Below, one piece after another: positions 11,722 through 23,822 of a DNA stretch of 64,000 bases. Source of the stretch: Tillus elongatus (taxonomy: Eukaryota; Arthropoda; Insecta; Coleoptera; Cleridae); contig OZ023266.1 of assembly GCA_964006375.1 (NCBI GenBank), positions 18,074,090-18,138,089 of the forward strand, in the 5' to 3' direction. Each line of letters starts with the position of its first letter. The stretch's first letter is position 1. The translations under genes and the position numbers were made by a program. Under the pieces are notes generated by a model that ran no database searches, was not told the origin of the DNA, and worked only from the letters and a program-made list of their open reading frames with translations.

Positions 11722-11912
11722 TTTGTGTAAATATGTTTTTCTTTTTCTTTGTTAATGTTCTCAATTATTTTTATGGTCTGTTAGATTAAGCGCTTAAAAT
11801 TGAGACTTATATTTAGTGCTTTTCCGTTTTCATTCCCAACATTGTTGTATAGTGTTGTGTTATTATATATGTATTTTTATTGTCAGTTGAATGATTAAAC
11901 ATTAAAATTTGG
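11722..11912 (+). other. Prx3 3' untranslated region with ATTAAA signals
   Basis: AT-rich sequence after the Prx3 TAG. Two ATTAAA hexamers at 11894-11899 and 11901-11906 are the best poly(A) signal candidates; no AATAAA is seen. The true 3' end is not determined. Confidence 0.45.
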
Positions 11913-11999
11913 TTAATAATGCTCATATGTTTTATTTCCGAATATTCGTGCTTCTTATCTCGTAATCATTTTTATTTATTTACAATATTTTTTGGGGAG

Positions 12000-12310
12000 T
12001 TTAGGAGTCTCATGACAAAGGATTTAAAAAGATGTTTACAAGTTTCTAATCCTAAAGTCCCCAAAAAATATTGTCTTCCGAAAATTAATAAACCGGGAAA
12101 ATTAATGCGGCCTATTATTTTGGCTATAGATTCTCCAACATATAATTTGGCAAAGTGGTTGTCAAACGAGTTTACAAGACTACCTATTAAACTGAAAAGT
12201 TGTTCGGTGCTAAATTCTCTTGATTTTGTTGATAAAATTAAAGATGTTAAATTATTGGAAGGTGAGATTTTGATGTCATTTGATGTGGCGTGATTATTTC
12301 CTAGTGTTGC
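12000..12310 (+). pseudogene. PLE-1 reverse transcriptase, first fragment
   Basis: The frame gives VPKKYCLPKINKPGK and then MRPIILAIDSPTYNLAKWLS, the finger region of PLE reverse transcriptases. It ends with motif A, MSFDVA-stop-LFPSVAT, where the first catalytic Asp is in SFDV. An in-frame TGA falls two codons after that Asp. The opening part of the ORF (11919-11995) does not look coding and is probably flanking sequence. Confidence 0.8.
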
Positions 12311-13591
<1,281 letters not shown>

Positions 13592-14317
13592 GACAGTGTA
13601 CCCACAAAACAAACGTTGGAGTATTTGGAACAATTGTTAAAATTGAACAATATGTGAAGACGTCTGCAAAGAATATTTAACTCTAACTTGCCTTTGTATA
13701 AAACAAAATATTTTTCAATTTAACAATGAGTTTTTGGAACAAACTGAAGGCACAGCAATGGGCAATCCATTATCTCCTTTTATTGCAGACCTGTTTATGA
13801 GTAGATGTGAGACGGATTTAAAAAATAAAAATGGGCATTTCCCTAGAGTTTTGTTTTGTTATGTCGACGATATTTTTGCAGTGTTTGACACAAATATATT
13901 AAGGTTAAAGAATTTACTGAAAAACTAAATAGTCAATTTGATTCAATAAAATTTACCCACGAAATAAAAATCAACAATAAACTTTCATTCCTAGATGTAC
14001 TAGTTATTAAAAATAAAAATAATGGCTCGCTTGAATTCGATGTCTACAGGAAGGAAACGGCTACTATTAGTTATATTCCTAACGACTCACATCATACGTT
14101 TGCCAAAAAAACGGCTAGTTTAAATTTCCTGGTAAACAGATTGATTAAATTGCCATTAAGTAAAAATAGATTTAATACAGAATTAAAATACATAAAAAAA
14201 TGTGGCGAGATATAACGGTTATTCGGATGGTTTAATAGAGAAATTAGTTCACAAACAGAACAAAGAAAATGATCTGAATGTACGACATTTAAGAAAGATA
14301 AAATAGAGAAAAAAATT

Positions 14318-14767
14318 GTGTGTTTACCTTATGAACCACGAATCACAAAGGTTTTGGAAAGTATTTTTAAGAAAGTCGATTTACATTTGACTTTTTCGAC
14401 GAAAAGTAAATTAAAACATTTGTTGGGTAATACGAAAGACAAAGTCACTGAAATGTCCGGTATTTATGAGATTAGTTGCAAAGATTGCAATCTTAAATAC
14501 GTGGGTCAAACTAGGAGAAACATAGCCACCAGATTTCGTGAACATTTCGCACATGGTACGGTGGACAAATCGTGTGTGGCACAACATATATGGGATAATA
14601 ATCACCACATTGACAAAGAAAATTTGAAACTTGTCAAAAATGTTAGACATCAAACTATACTTGATTCATTAGAAAGTATTTTTATATCAAGGTCGATTAA
14701 GAACAAAATTTCATTGAATCGTGCAACACCTTTAATTTCAAGCCCTTTATTTTCTCTTTGCATTTGA
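14318..14767 (+). CDS. GIY-YIG endonuclease domain of PLE-1 (open frame)
   Basis: This is an open frame of 149 codons. Early residues (VCLPYEPRITKVLESIFKKV) form the connector found in PLEs. The GIY-YIG nuclease follows with GIYEISCKDCNLKYVGQTRR, holding the GIY and YVG motifs and a CKDC pair typical of the Penelope-type Cys/His cluster. Then come RFREH (catalytic Arg region), AQHIWDNNHHID and LESIFISRS, where the Glu fits the metal-binding site. It nicks target DNA during retrotransposition of EN+ PLEs. The domain frame is intact, but the reverse transcriptase ahead of it is broken, so it is not an active element. The first ATG/TTG used here is only the start of the open frame, not a proven start. 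Confidence 0.8.
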   Translation: MCLPYEPRITKVLESIFKKVDLHLTFSTKSKLKHLLGNTKDKVTEMSGIYEISCKDCNLKYVGQTRRNIATRFREHFAHGTVDKSCVAQHIWDNNHHIDKENLKLVKNVRHQTILDSLESIFISRSIKNKISLNRATPLISSPLFSLCI

Positions 14768-15448
14768 CCACTTAAGTACTCCTAATTTGTCTGGTAGAAT
14801 AATAAATTACTGTCAATAACTCGGTCGGTCTATACATATACTAATCTCTACGCTTGTCTCGACTTAAAGACCCTTTCGTTTTCTTTGTATCTATGAAGTC
14901 AATATAAATATTGTTTTTATGAAGAATTAAAATCAATATAAATATAGTTTTTATGTAGTATTTTAGTTGAATTATTTATCCTTTGTTAGAGTTAAAATTG
15001 TGAGCCAAACACCCGGGTTAGTTTTTATAAAAAAGAGGAGCGGAGGTTATGGTGTTTTTTTTGTTCCCTCAGGGCTCGTCCGCGGCCTTGCCGCCCCGAT
15101 AGCACCGCAACCCTTGGTTGATTGTGCATAAACAGGTTATGGTGTTTGTCTCGCCAGATGTGCTTGTCGGCTTGCTCCAATATCCACATAGTAAATTTCT
15201 AGATAAAAAGGAACGTGCAGATTCCTTAAATAATTCGGTACCTTTCCTTTTAAGCCTATTATGTTTATATTAGATAAGGGCTCATAAATTTGTCGACCAG
15301 AAGATTAAAGCAGGTCTTCGACCTCGTAGTTTCACTACACAATAAACAAACGATGTCTTCGACGACAATTTTACTTCGGACTAGTTCGTTTACCTAGACG
15401 CGATATAAATACACTGTAGCTAGTATAGTTTAATTTTAGAATTTTTCT
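14768..15448 (+). other. PLE-1 3' region, includes a 70-bp GC-rich repeat
   Basis: AT-rich non-coding DNA following the endonuclease. A short duplication (AATATAAATAT-GTTTTTATG) occurs near 14898 and 14938. The GC-rich repeat CTCAGGGCTCGTCCGCGG at 15067 lies inside and may be a later insertion. Confidence 0.5.
15058..15130 (+). repeat. 70-bp GC-rich repeat, copy 1
   Basis: TCCCTCAGGGCTCGTCCGCG, then GCC-TTGCCGCCCCGATAGCAC and a tail ending near GATTGTGCATA. Very similar sequences occur at 16953-17030 and 50023-50092. Confidence 0.75.
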
Positions 15449-15491
15449 TCCTCTGAAGATGTTGACATGGTCAACGAAACGATCGTAAGGT
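15449..15491 (+). ncRNA. hammerhead-ribozyme-like motif in PLE-1 tail
   Basis: It has the conserved core CTGAAGA (15453-15459; core position 7 is variable) and GAAA (15476-15479). They are separated by a perfect 6-bp stem II, GTTGAC-ATG-GTCAAC, with one unpaired T before it. Stem III is the self-complementary ACGATCGT (15479-15486), followed by the A at the cleavage position. Stem I is only 3 bp here (CCT with AGG). PLEs are known to carry hammerheads of this kind with a minimal stem III. The weak stem I lowers confidence that this copy is active. Confidence 0.5.
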
Positions 15492-15713
15492 CTCTGAAAT
15501 ATGTGTTGTGGTGATTTGGGTTCTCCAAGTGTACTTATCAGGAACTATAGGTGATCTATTCTTGCCAAAGTAATCATAATTAGTGATCGAGAATATATGT
15601 ATTAAAATAACCAATTAAACAAGTTTTACCCGCAATTTCAAGATTCAAAGTCGTATATTTTTTACTCTTATATGGACAAATTGGTACAACAATAATTCAT
15701 TTCAAATCAGCGA

Positions 15714-15719
<6 letters not shown>

Positions 15720-15801
<82 letters not shown>
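15720..15801. repeat. (TA)n microsatellite
   Basis: About 41 TA dinucleotides in AT-rich spacer downstream of PLE-1. Confidence 0.95.
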
Positions 15802-15803
<2 letters not shown>

Positions 15804-16952
15804 GGAATTAAATGTTTGACTGATAAACCGATCCGGCGTATATAATGGAGTGTACTTAATACGAATTAAAATTTTTTGTTGTTCGATAATTATCTTGCTT
15901 GCTAGGAAGGAAAAATACTTAACAATTGAATTTATTTACGTATTTTAAAAGCCGAAAAAATATGTTCTGTGGTAAGAGAATAAAATAAAGAAACAAATAA
16001 GCACAGATGGTAATAGTCCAAAAATGCAGGTGATAATTTGTAATGTTTTGTTACACTATTCAGTACTAGAGGTCTCTAGTCGTATGATTCTCTTTTGTGT
16101 TTAGGGATTATATGGCCCTAGGCCCTAGTCCTGCAAACAACAAAGTAAGAACAAGGGTTATATCTAAGCTGCAAACTGACTATCGTTAAAAACAGGTTTG
16201 ATAACTCCAAATTTTATATTAAAACAAAAACTGAGCAAACAATAAAACTTAATAAGTTAATAACCTTGAGCAGTTTGTTGGTGAAAGTTAAGTTACAGAA
16301 AAAAATAATATACCTAGGTAGGTACTTACGCAGACATACCTATTAAGTGGACAACAAAAAGATCGTTAAAAGCCATTTTTAGCACAATTTTCAATTAGCT
16401 GTGACTTTTTAACAAGTTGACTTTTTTTGATGTGGTTTGCACTGCGTAAAAGCTCACTTGGTCTAGATTATGTAGGACACAATTTTTTTTGGAAAAATAG
16501 AAAATTTCATATACTGGATGTAAAATAAAGCCGTGTAGGTAAAAGTTGCAAAAGTTTCGTTGTCCGTCATTTTCTAAAAAAAAAGTATCATCTCCCATTA
16601 TGGATAATTCAGTGTAATATCAATATCTCCAGACGTTTTCGCCAGTTCTTTGATTAAGACCTTTTGGCATTTTATACAGGGTGAAACAAAGAAATTGTGA
16701 AAATCTGGGTAGCGATATTTTAAAAGCACTGTAATTTGAAAACGCGTTGACGGATTTTGGTGGGCCTTGTGTGGTTTGAAAGCTTAAATTAATGACCGTA
16801 TTATCGTCTTGTCTAGCACGCCCAGATAAAATAATCAAAGTTCCGATTATTTGCATCAAAAATATGTATCTCGTTAAACATTTGTTAAAAAAAAAAAAAA
16901 AACAGAACGTTAAGGTTTTTGGTATCTAAACCTACACTGTTTTATACATATT
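15802..16952. other. AT-rich spacer, nothing recognised
   Basis: No open frame with protein-like content and no repeat family that I can name. It has a poly-A run at about 16888-16903. Confidence 0.5.
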
Positions 16953-17030
16953 AGTTTTTTTCCCTCAGGGCTCGTCCGCGGCTTAGCCACCCCGATAGCA
17001 CTGCAGAATTTGGCTTATTGTGTATATACC
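16953..17030 (+). repeat. 70-bp GC-rich repeat, copy 2
   Basis: TCCCTCAGGGCTCGTCCGCG, GCTTAGCCACCCCGATAGCAC and a tail TTGGCTTATTGTGTATA. Same order and spacing as the copy at 15058. Confidence 0.75.
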
Positions 17031-17134
17031 TACATATTAGTTGGTAATGTACTAAAAGTAAACTGCAATTGCTTAACACGATACAATGTATTTATTAACC
17101 CACAAGTCTATTGTTTTAACATAACACACACTAG

Positions 17135-17491
17135 TTACCAGAAACAAAACATAACAGAAACGAATTTTGCACGAGGCAGATATTTACAGTTATAACATAT
17201 AACAATTCTACTTATACCTAGGTATAGACTATAGACATAATTTGGATATGTAGCTTTTGCGATGTAGGTACAGGTGCCCCATTTTGATTGCAATTGCTGG
17301 GTACCTAAATTATTAACAACGATAGCACCTGGCGGTTTTCGCGAACCTGAGCTACTTTTTTGTGGAACGAAAGGGTCCGTAAACCAATATCTCATATTAG
17401 TTTCCGAGCTAGGGGGTGAAATTGAAAATATTGCATTTCCAGGTACCTCTTGTATTTTAGTTGTCTGACAACTTGTTAAAAAGCTAAACAC
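17135..17491 (-). other. unassigned 118-codon ORF, possible exon
   Basis: Around 17230-17470 the base composition is richer in GC than the surroundings, and the minus frame reads as a low-complexity but protein-like segment (ISPPSSETNMRYWFTDPFVP, SSSGSRKPPGAIVVNNLG). A plausible splice acceptor (TTGTCAG) lies just inside the upstream end near 17471, and a GTATAAGT donor-like site lies near 17222, so it could be an internal exon of a minus-strand gene. I do not recognise the product and find no partner exons. A chance ORF or a transposon fragment is also possible. Confidence 0.25.
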
Positions 17492-17659
17492 GAATCCTTT
17501 TAGAATTTGAGCTGGTCAGCTCTTTAATAGTTGGCTGGTGTGGTATACTTGCAATATGGTAGGTGGTAGTGGAATTTTCCTTTACGTGATAGTAAAGGAT
17601 TTTTTTCACGCCCGAGGAAGGTACCAGCCCTTACATCAAGGGGCCGTTGAAGTCCCAAC

Positions 17660-19607
17660 GGACGTTTTCGGTTCTGGTGTATGAGTCGGTTTCCCTTATA
17701 AGCAAAAATGATGATGGCTCCTCCTTGTACACAAGATTCTGGAGGTAAAATACCCCTCCATTCGGATCTCCGGGAGAGGGGTGTACAGGGGGCGCCAGCA
17801 TCAAGATTTAACATATCCTTCTCGAATATATGTGGCCTAAATTCTAACCTGAACCCCGTCCACCATTTCCTCCAGGCTAATAGGCCCCAACTCCTCTTCC
17901 TCACCGAAACTCAAATCAGTGCCAAAACAGCCACTAATCACCTTAATTTCCCGGGGTATGAACTCCTTACTTCTTTTAGATTGCATGGAGGTGTGTGCGC
18001 GTACGCTCGTAGCAATGTACCCTGCACCAGACTATGGATAAAACTATCTCTCAGGGCTGCAACTAAATTCATCTGTTGCATTTACCGGTCACCTTATGAC
18101 AACAACTTTGTCCAGCTCTTTGACTACCTTTCTGAAAAAACCGACCATCTGATTTCTGAATATCCTTCCTCCGAGGTCACTATTCTTGGTGACTTCAATG
18201 TCCATCATAAGGAATGGCTAGGATCTTCAAAAACCGATCCACAAGAAAGAGCAGCGGACGCCTCTACAGTCAGCAATTCTTTAGCCAATATGGTTCAGCA
18301 ACCTACTTACTTACGTTCCCACCTTTTGTTTCAAGGGATTAAATTGTTTCTACCGCCTTGGGCAAGGCTGAATCTTTTGCCTCGTTGTTCGCCGGCAATT
18401 CTACTCTCAACTCACCTACAAATGTTCAACCACCAACAGTGACACAGTGAATCCCAGATTGTCGCTCTACACTTATCCAAAGCATTCGACCAGTTGTGGC
18501 ACGCAGCGCTGCTTAATAAACTTGCGGCCTATGGCCTACCACCAAAACTCTGTACCTGTACAGCAAATTTCCTCTCCAACCGGAGCATTTCCGTTGTCGT
18601 GGATGGCAATCCCTCTAAGCTGTATCCAATTAATGCAGAAGTCCCTCAAGGTTCAGCTTTGCGCCTCTACTTCTCCACACCAATTACCTTCTGTCTAGCA
18701 TATACAACTCAGTTCACAGTGACGCGGGCGACAGCACCCTCCACTCAAACATACAATATTCTAACTTTAGCCCAATTAGATGAGAAACGCAGACTCATGG
18801 AGGGTTCTGTCTCTGTGGATCTCCAAAAAATATTAGACCGTGGAAGTAGAAATCTTGTACAATTCAACTCCACCAAATCTGTCTTGATTTTTATCTCATA
18901 AGAGATACACCAGCCCTAGACCCATCACAATGAACAACCAAGTTATTCAAAGTAATAAGTCTTTTTCACTTGTTGGCATTTCTGTGGATCGAAATCTCAA
19001 TTGGCACCAACATGTCACATTAATTGCAGAAGCGGCTGCTAAGAAATTAGGTTTCCTCTTCCGGACTCGCAAATACTTTTCACCAACTAATCAATCTCTA
19101 TACCTTATATACTTCACAAATAAGGCCAAACCTCGAATACTGCTCCCACATCTGGGGTGCTGCTGCCGCTTCTACACTCGCTATCCTGGACTTCATTCAG
19201 AAGAGAGCTATACGTCTAATCGGTGACCATACCCTCACCCAAAGGCTGCCGTCTCTTGCCCACCGACGTGCCGTTGGTGACCTCTTACTCCCTCTTTTAT
19301 AGATATCTGCACGAGCACTGCTTAGAGGAGCTTTTTTCCATAGTTCTTCCACCTGCTGCTCCCAACAGATCTACCAGGAAAACAGAGCGAATGCACCCTT
19401 TTACTGTCCAGGTCACCAGACATAGAACATCTTGTTATGCCCGCTCTTTTTTCGCGAGGACTTTCAAGTTGTGGAATTCCTTGCCGGCACATGTTTTTCC
19501 TTCTCCTCCAAACCTTCAAGTCTAGAATTAACAAGTTGCCTCTTTCCTCCTTGTCGACACCCAAGTACGATAGTATTTAGGCTGTAAGCCCTCGCGTTGT
19601 GTTGTTG

Positions 19608-19609
<2 letters not shown>
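17660..19609 (+). pseudogene. LINE copy 1: non-LTR retrotransposon ORF2 with internal deletions
   Basis: The endonuclease part (17708-18300) reads FNISFSNICGLNSNL, FLTETQIS, FICCIYRSPYD and ILGDFNVHHKEWLGSS, the apurinic-endonuclease type. About 0.6 kb is missing near 18310, joining QQPTYLRS directly to a later segment. A second gap near 18440 removes the front of the RT. The RT remnant keeps PINAEVPQGSA (motif B region) and SLVGISVDRNLNWHQHVT, then the C-terminal SLFYRYLHEHCLEELFS and NSLPAHVFPSPPNLQV. The element ends GTGTTGTTGAAATA directly against a (TA)n array. Same family as 30279-32898, 40655, 54065 and 54748. Clade not assigned; CR1/Jockey-like by appearance. Confidence 0.88.

Positions 19610-19697
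<88 letters not shown>
19610..19697. repeat. (TA)n microsatellite at LINE 3' end
   Basis: About 44 TA dinucleotides starting immediately after the LINE terminus. Confidence 0.95.
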
Positions 19698-19699
<2 letters not shown>

Positions 19700-20109
19700 T
19701 GTGGCATCTGTAAAATAGCTGTCGTTGAAGAAACAAAATACATACAAGTACAATGCTCCATCAAATCATAAATGTTTAAACTTAGACGTACCTACTGCCT
19801 ACCTAACTCATCGTCAAAGGAGAAGTGTTATGAAACCTTAAGTCACAGCAGGGCGCTCATAATAATTAACCGTCTGCACGGAAATCCTCTTAGAAGATGT
19901 GTCATTTAAGGAAACATCAAGGAAAACGACAAGGCAAGCTATTTTAACGGGAATGTGCGACCGGAACCAGTCTAGTTTATATTACACAGTGGCAGAAAGC
20001 ACGGCAAAAAGCGAAATAAAAGCAAATTACTAACAGTTGAGTGGTGTAGAAAGTTGGGAAACAAAAAGAGGTAAATTGTTCTTTGTAGAGAGTTTACATG
20101 TGATGGGGT
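19698..20109. other. spacer, nothing recognised
   Basis: Apparently unique AT-rich sequence; no gene or repeat identified. Confidence 0.45.
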
Positions 20110-20345
20110 CGAACTAGGTGGGAGGAAGGGAGTTATTAACGTTAAAACGCCGGTGCAAACTGAACCGCGAAATAATATGGCGTGGAGTTTATCCCCGGTC
20201 TCTGGGGCCCCATTCCGGGCGCGGAATCGTAATGCATTTTCCTTATATAGCGTTTTTTATTATATCTATCGTTTCGGTTCACGGCGGAGCGAAAATGGCG
20301 ACAATCTGGAATATTGTCGGCAAGGGGCCCGGGAGGGGTTGAAGC
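20110..20345. other. GC-rich island, candidate conserved non-coding element
   Basis: Composition changes sharply from the AT-rich surroundings. It contains GGGGCCCCATTCCGGGCGCG and GGCAAGGGGCCCGGGAGG with several CpG sites. Two short overlapping frames exist (74 and 66 codons), neither resembling a known domain. It does not match the repeat families seen elsewhere in the window. It may be a promoter, enhancer or exon of an unseen gene. Confidence 0.35.
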
Positions 20346-20569
20346 TTTTTTAGATATATTGTCTATCTAAACTGCTTCCTGCGTGTCACCACCTAACATA
20401 AATAAGAAAGCGCTCTTTCTTTCCACAACCACAACGACTTTCACTGGATTCCTCCATAAAGTCTCATGACAGAACCTGATTTTCCTTCAGAATGACTCTT
20501 TTCTTATCTTATGAACACACAAGATTTTTTTAGTTTTGCGCAATATTTGTTATTGTATTAACATAATCA

Positions 20570-21190
20570 CAGCCTTAAGGCGACGTCTCTTTGTTGTGGC
20601 AACCACGACTTTCTGTCTACAGTCGCTCTTTTCATTTCGATGTAGCTTTCGCACTTCATCAATTGGATGAGGCTTTCCAGAAGTTTGCCTCTTGGTTTAT
20701 CTCTCGGTTTTCTCCAAGTGTGTGCCTTTTAAGTAATCTGGTCTCAAAATATGTGCAAAGAGGTTTGCCTTTCCTCTCTCAATTGCCTTCAGCACGCATT
20801 TTAGCTGTTTCTGTTCTCTTGGTACCTTACTATTCAAATTTCAGCTTTCCGCCCCATACATTATAACACCTTATACTAACAACTTGATCAGCATCTTCAC
20901 CAGATCTAACTTAAAATGTTTATTGGTGAGAAAAGTATTTTGCGTATTAAATGCTTGTTTTGCCATCGCGATCCTCCTCAGCAGTTATATGCTACCGTTG
21001 TACCATCATCTGTAATAATACTCTCAAGGTACGTAAATATTTCGACTTATTTAGGTTGTTGGCATTTAGCTTTGTATCCATTTTCACAGTCCTTTCTTTA
21101 CATGTCTTCACTACCTCCGTTTTCATTATACTGATTTTTAGTTTAATGGTTCTTAATATACCATGCATTACAGGGAGCATATCTTGCAAT
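20570..21190 (-). pseudogene. RTE-like LINE, C-terminal ORF remnant
   Basis: On the minus strand the broken frames read MKTEVVKTCKERTVKMD, LRTLRVLL...ITDDGT, RIAMAKQAFNTQ, TNKHFKL, KMLIKLLV, MYGAES, LKAIERGKANLFAHILRPD, KPRGKLLESLIQLMKC and DRKSWLPQQRDVALRL. This order of segments (ITDDGT, KMLIK, YGAE, ILRHD, PRGR) is typical of the tail of RTE-type non-LTR retrotransposons. Many frameshifts; a dead fragment of a lineage different from the other LINEs here. Confidence 0.7.
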
Positions 21191-21279
21191 TATTTTTCAT
21201 TTTACCTATCAGCGCTATGTTGTATGCATGCCTTATGTAATGAAAGCGTTGTCCATTTCTCTTGAATCTTGCTGCCTTT

Positions 21280-21425
21280 TTAGCTAATTTTCATTAAGAA
21301 AAATTAGCTAATAGAGAGGTCACGATAAAAAGCTTTTGAAAAAATTTCTTCAGGTGAACGCGAATTTGGGTCCCTAGAACCACAAACCAAGGTTCGTTAA
21401 AATTCTTGTTCCACGATAACTGAGG
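21280..21425. repeat. TA-core family end fragment
   Basis: It holds the hairpin TAGCTAATTTTCATTAAG...AAATTAGCTAATAGAGAGG, then GAACGCGAATTTGGGTCCC and ACCAAGGTTCG. The same variant is at 33437-33545. Confidence 0.6.
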
Positions 21426-21429
21426 TCGG

Positions 21430-22570
21430 GTTCGTTAATCAGCCTTTATGCTCAAGTTTTTTCGGTGGAAAATCTTTTTGAAAACGCTATATTTTTGTAA
21501 GCACTAGAGTAACCGGAATGAGGCTTTACATGTGGCTAGAAATAGTGCAAATAAACCAATGTTGTGAATTTTAAGTAATTTGGTACACAATATTTAGAGT
21601 TTTTCCAAATTAAAAATAAACTCCCAAAGATATGCTATGAGACGACTTAGTGATTAAAGTCCTGACAGACAGAGTAGTTAACTGCCACGCGTAGATTGAT
21701 TTATACAACAGGTATAAACCATACATCAACGGTAACCAAACTAAATATATACCAGGCATAAAACATACTACCCGAACCAACAATCGTGAAATCTCGGGCG
21801 CAATGGAAAATGACAGAATTTTCATGAGAATTGTACACTATTAGTAAGCTATATTATAAACTAATTTTTTAAATTAAAATGGACCTGGGAGATCGATTTT
21901 AGAGATCTCAGTTAGCGATTATTTGAAGAAATTTCTATTTTCTATGGAGCTAGAAAATTATAATTTGGCAGAGAGATATGTAAGTACTGCAAGTTTCTTT
22001 AAAAAAATCGTGTTACAAATTTCATTAAAGTCACAAAAGTTTTCCAGAAAAAGATTAATTATTTACAAAGGGAATGTACCTGCCCAATTATAAATACGGC
22101 GGTTTTTTTAATTTTAATTGCTTGGATGGGTGCGTTTTAGTCAACCCAATCGAACTAGTTTTTGCAAACAAAACAACAAAAAAGGTTTTTTAAAACCAAT
22201 TGGTAGTTATCCGCGAAGCTCATTATGTAATTTTTCTTTAATTTAGTACCAACGATGCATTTACATAGGTGTTACTATGGTTCAAGATTGAAGATTCTAG
22301 CTTAGTAGGAAATTGAGTTATCGGATTTCAAATATTAAAAAAAAAAAAAATCTTTACCATAATGTATTTGCTGCACCCAGACCTTTTTCTACACTTATAT
22401 TTACTGTTGCTGTATCTACATTTTTCGAAAATGATGAAATATTGTAGCTCTCTATGTAAGACTGACAAACAAGACAACCTCAATTTCATTGTTGAAAAAA
22501 TATTTTAAACAATTGAAATGGGATAACAATATAAACATAAATTGAAAATCTTGGATCGCTGATTTGTCAC
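21430..22570. other. AT-rich spacer with one MITE end
   Basis: No gene. A diverged MITE end (ATTTGCTGCACCCAG) lies at about 22364-22380 and a short palindrome, GGGAGATCGATTTTAGAGATCTC, near 21886. Confidence 0.45.
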
Positions 22571-22579
22571 AGGGGTACT

Positions 22580-22830
22580 TCTTTCCCTTCTGCATGTCTA
22601 CAACCACAATCAATGGATAAACAAGAACAATGTAAAGAAGACAAATTTCTTAGGAACAACCCGCAAGAAAGTTATGGGACCTGCGGTGAATATTAGGAGT
22701 TCTGGGCAGGATAAACAGAATTTTAAGGAGGTATAGCTGCAAAATGGGATCAAGGCAGCTTATACAGGTCCAACTAAGTTGTTTTTTTCGCACTTTTTGC
22801 TCACATTTCCTTTTTAAAAACTGAAAGTAA
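22580..22830. repeat. diverged copy of the GC-richer foldback-like repeat
   Basis: Contains CAAGAAAGTTATGGGACCTG and a GGCAGGATAAACAG-TTTTAAGG block corresponding to the intron 3/4 copies. Confidence 0.5.
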
Positions 22831-23290
22831 ACCCTGATATGGATTCTAGGGGGCCTAGTTTGCGCTCATTTGGAGAAATCTTTTTTAACTCAAAAGTCGC
22901 GGTCTCCCGATTAACGAATTTTTTCTATGAAAATTAGCTTAAAATTATAGATCGTTAAACCATTAACTTAACTAAACCTGCAGCCAAAGCATCAACTTAA
23001 CTAAACCTACAGCCAAAGCATCGGAGAAAGCGTCTACTTAAAATGAATTTTCTGTAAATATTTTAGTAAAACCAAGGATAATCACGGTTGAAGCTGAATC
23101 TTAATGGTTGGCAGAACACTTTTCTTGCGACATTTTATTTACATAATCGTATATGTTTCAGGTTTTTTGCCTAAATTTCAAATTTCAAATCGCGACTTTA
23201 ACGTTTTGAGGAAAACTTTAAATTTTTTTCTGTAACTGCCCATAACTTTTTGTCTTTACACTTACAGACCTAAATTTTGGTACATGGTTG
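22830..23290. repeat. TA-core repeat copy, split arm
   Basis: Contains GGATTCTAGGGGGCCTAG, CGCGGTCTCCCGATTAACG, ACCTACAGCCAAAGCATC and GACTTTAACGTTTTGAGG, shared with 26300, 49680, 50160 and 62035. It leads into a (CT)n(TA)n array. Confidence 0.65.
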
Positions 23291-23449
<159 letters not shown>

Positions 23450-23481
23450 AGAAAGGTTTAAGGGCAAAGCCGCAAGGAGAC

Positions 23482-23528
23482 AACCGCAAACACGTGTTTC
23501 AGGCTTATTAGCCATCATCAGTACGGTT
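23482..23528 (-). ncRNA. hammerhead ribozyme motif 1 (inverted copy)
   Basis: Read on the minus strand: stem I AACCGTA/TGCGGTT (7 bp including one G-U pair), core CTGATGA (23521-23515), stem II GGCT-AATA-AGCC with a T-T mismatch next to the core, GAA, self-complementary stem III ACACGTGT, and T at the cleavage position. All invariant core positions are present. Best stem I of the three copies. Confidence 0.65.
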
Positions 23529-23777
23529 AGCCAGGTTAAGATGGAAACACTCTGTATAGTACAGAAATGCCGTGTTATCAATCCTGTTATAGTTTATATA
23601 ACTTCCTTGGGCTCCGGATCTTCACGCAGGTGATTTCTTTGTCTCCGTAGCTTTTTTGGTGGTTTCCCTCGGATTGAGGGTCTGCCAAATGTTGCTGCAA
23701 TTGTGCACTGGTTGCCTGTTGTGACTCCGTGTATCTTTGCATCTTCATCCAGAGTGTTTCCATCTTCACCTGGCTAT

Positions 23778-23822
23778 ACCCTACTGATGATGGCTAATAA
23801 GCCTGAAACACGTGTTTGCGGT
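23778..23822 (+). ncRNA. hammerhead ribozyme motif 2
   Basis: Core CTGATGA at 23784-23790, stem II GGCT-AATA-AGCC, GAAA at 23805-23808, stem III ACACGTGT (23808-23815) and cleavage after T23816. Stem I ACCCTA/TGCGGT contains a C-C mismatch, so this copy may be weaker. Confidence 0.6.

Noticed and set aside
17524..17904. 126-codon minus ORF opposite the LINE 5' part
   Set aside because: The plus strand encodes recognised endonuclease motifs here; the minus ORF is its shadow.
20591..21265. plus-strand ORFs of 91, 72 and 104 codons
   Set aside because: The minus strand reads as an RTE-like reverse-transcriptase tail through the same bases, so these are shadows.
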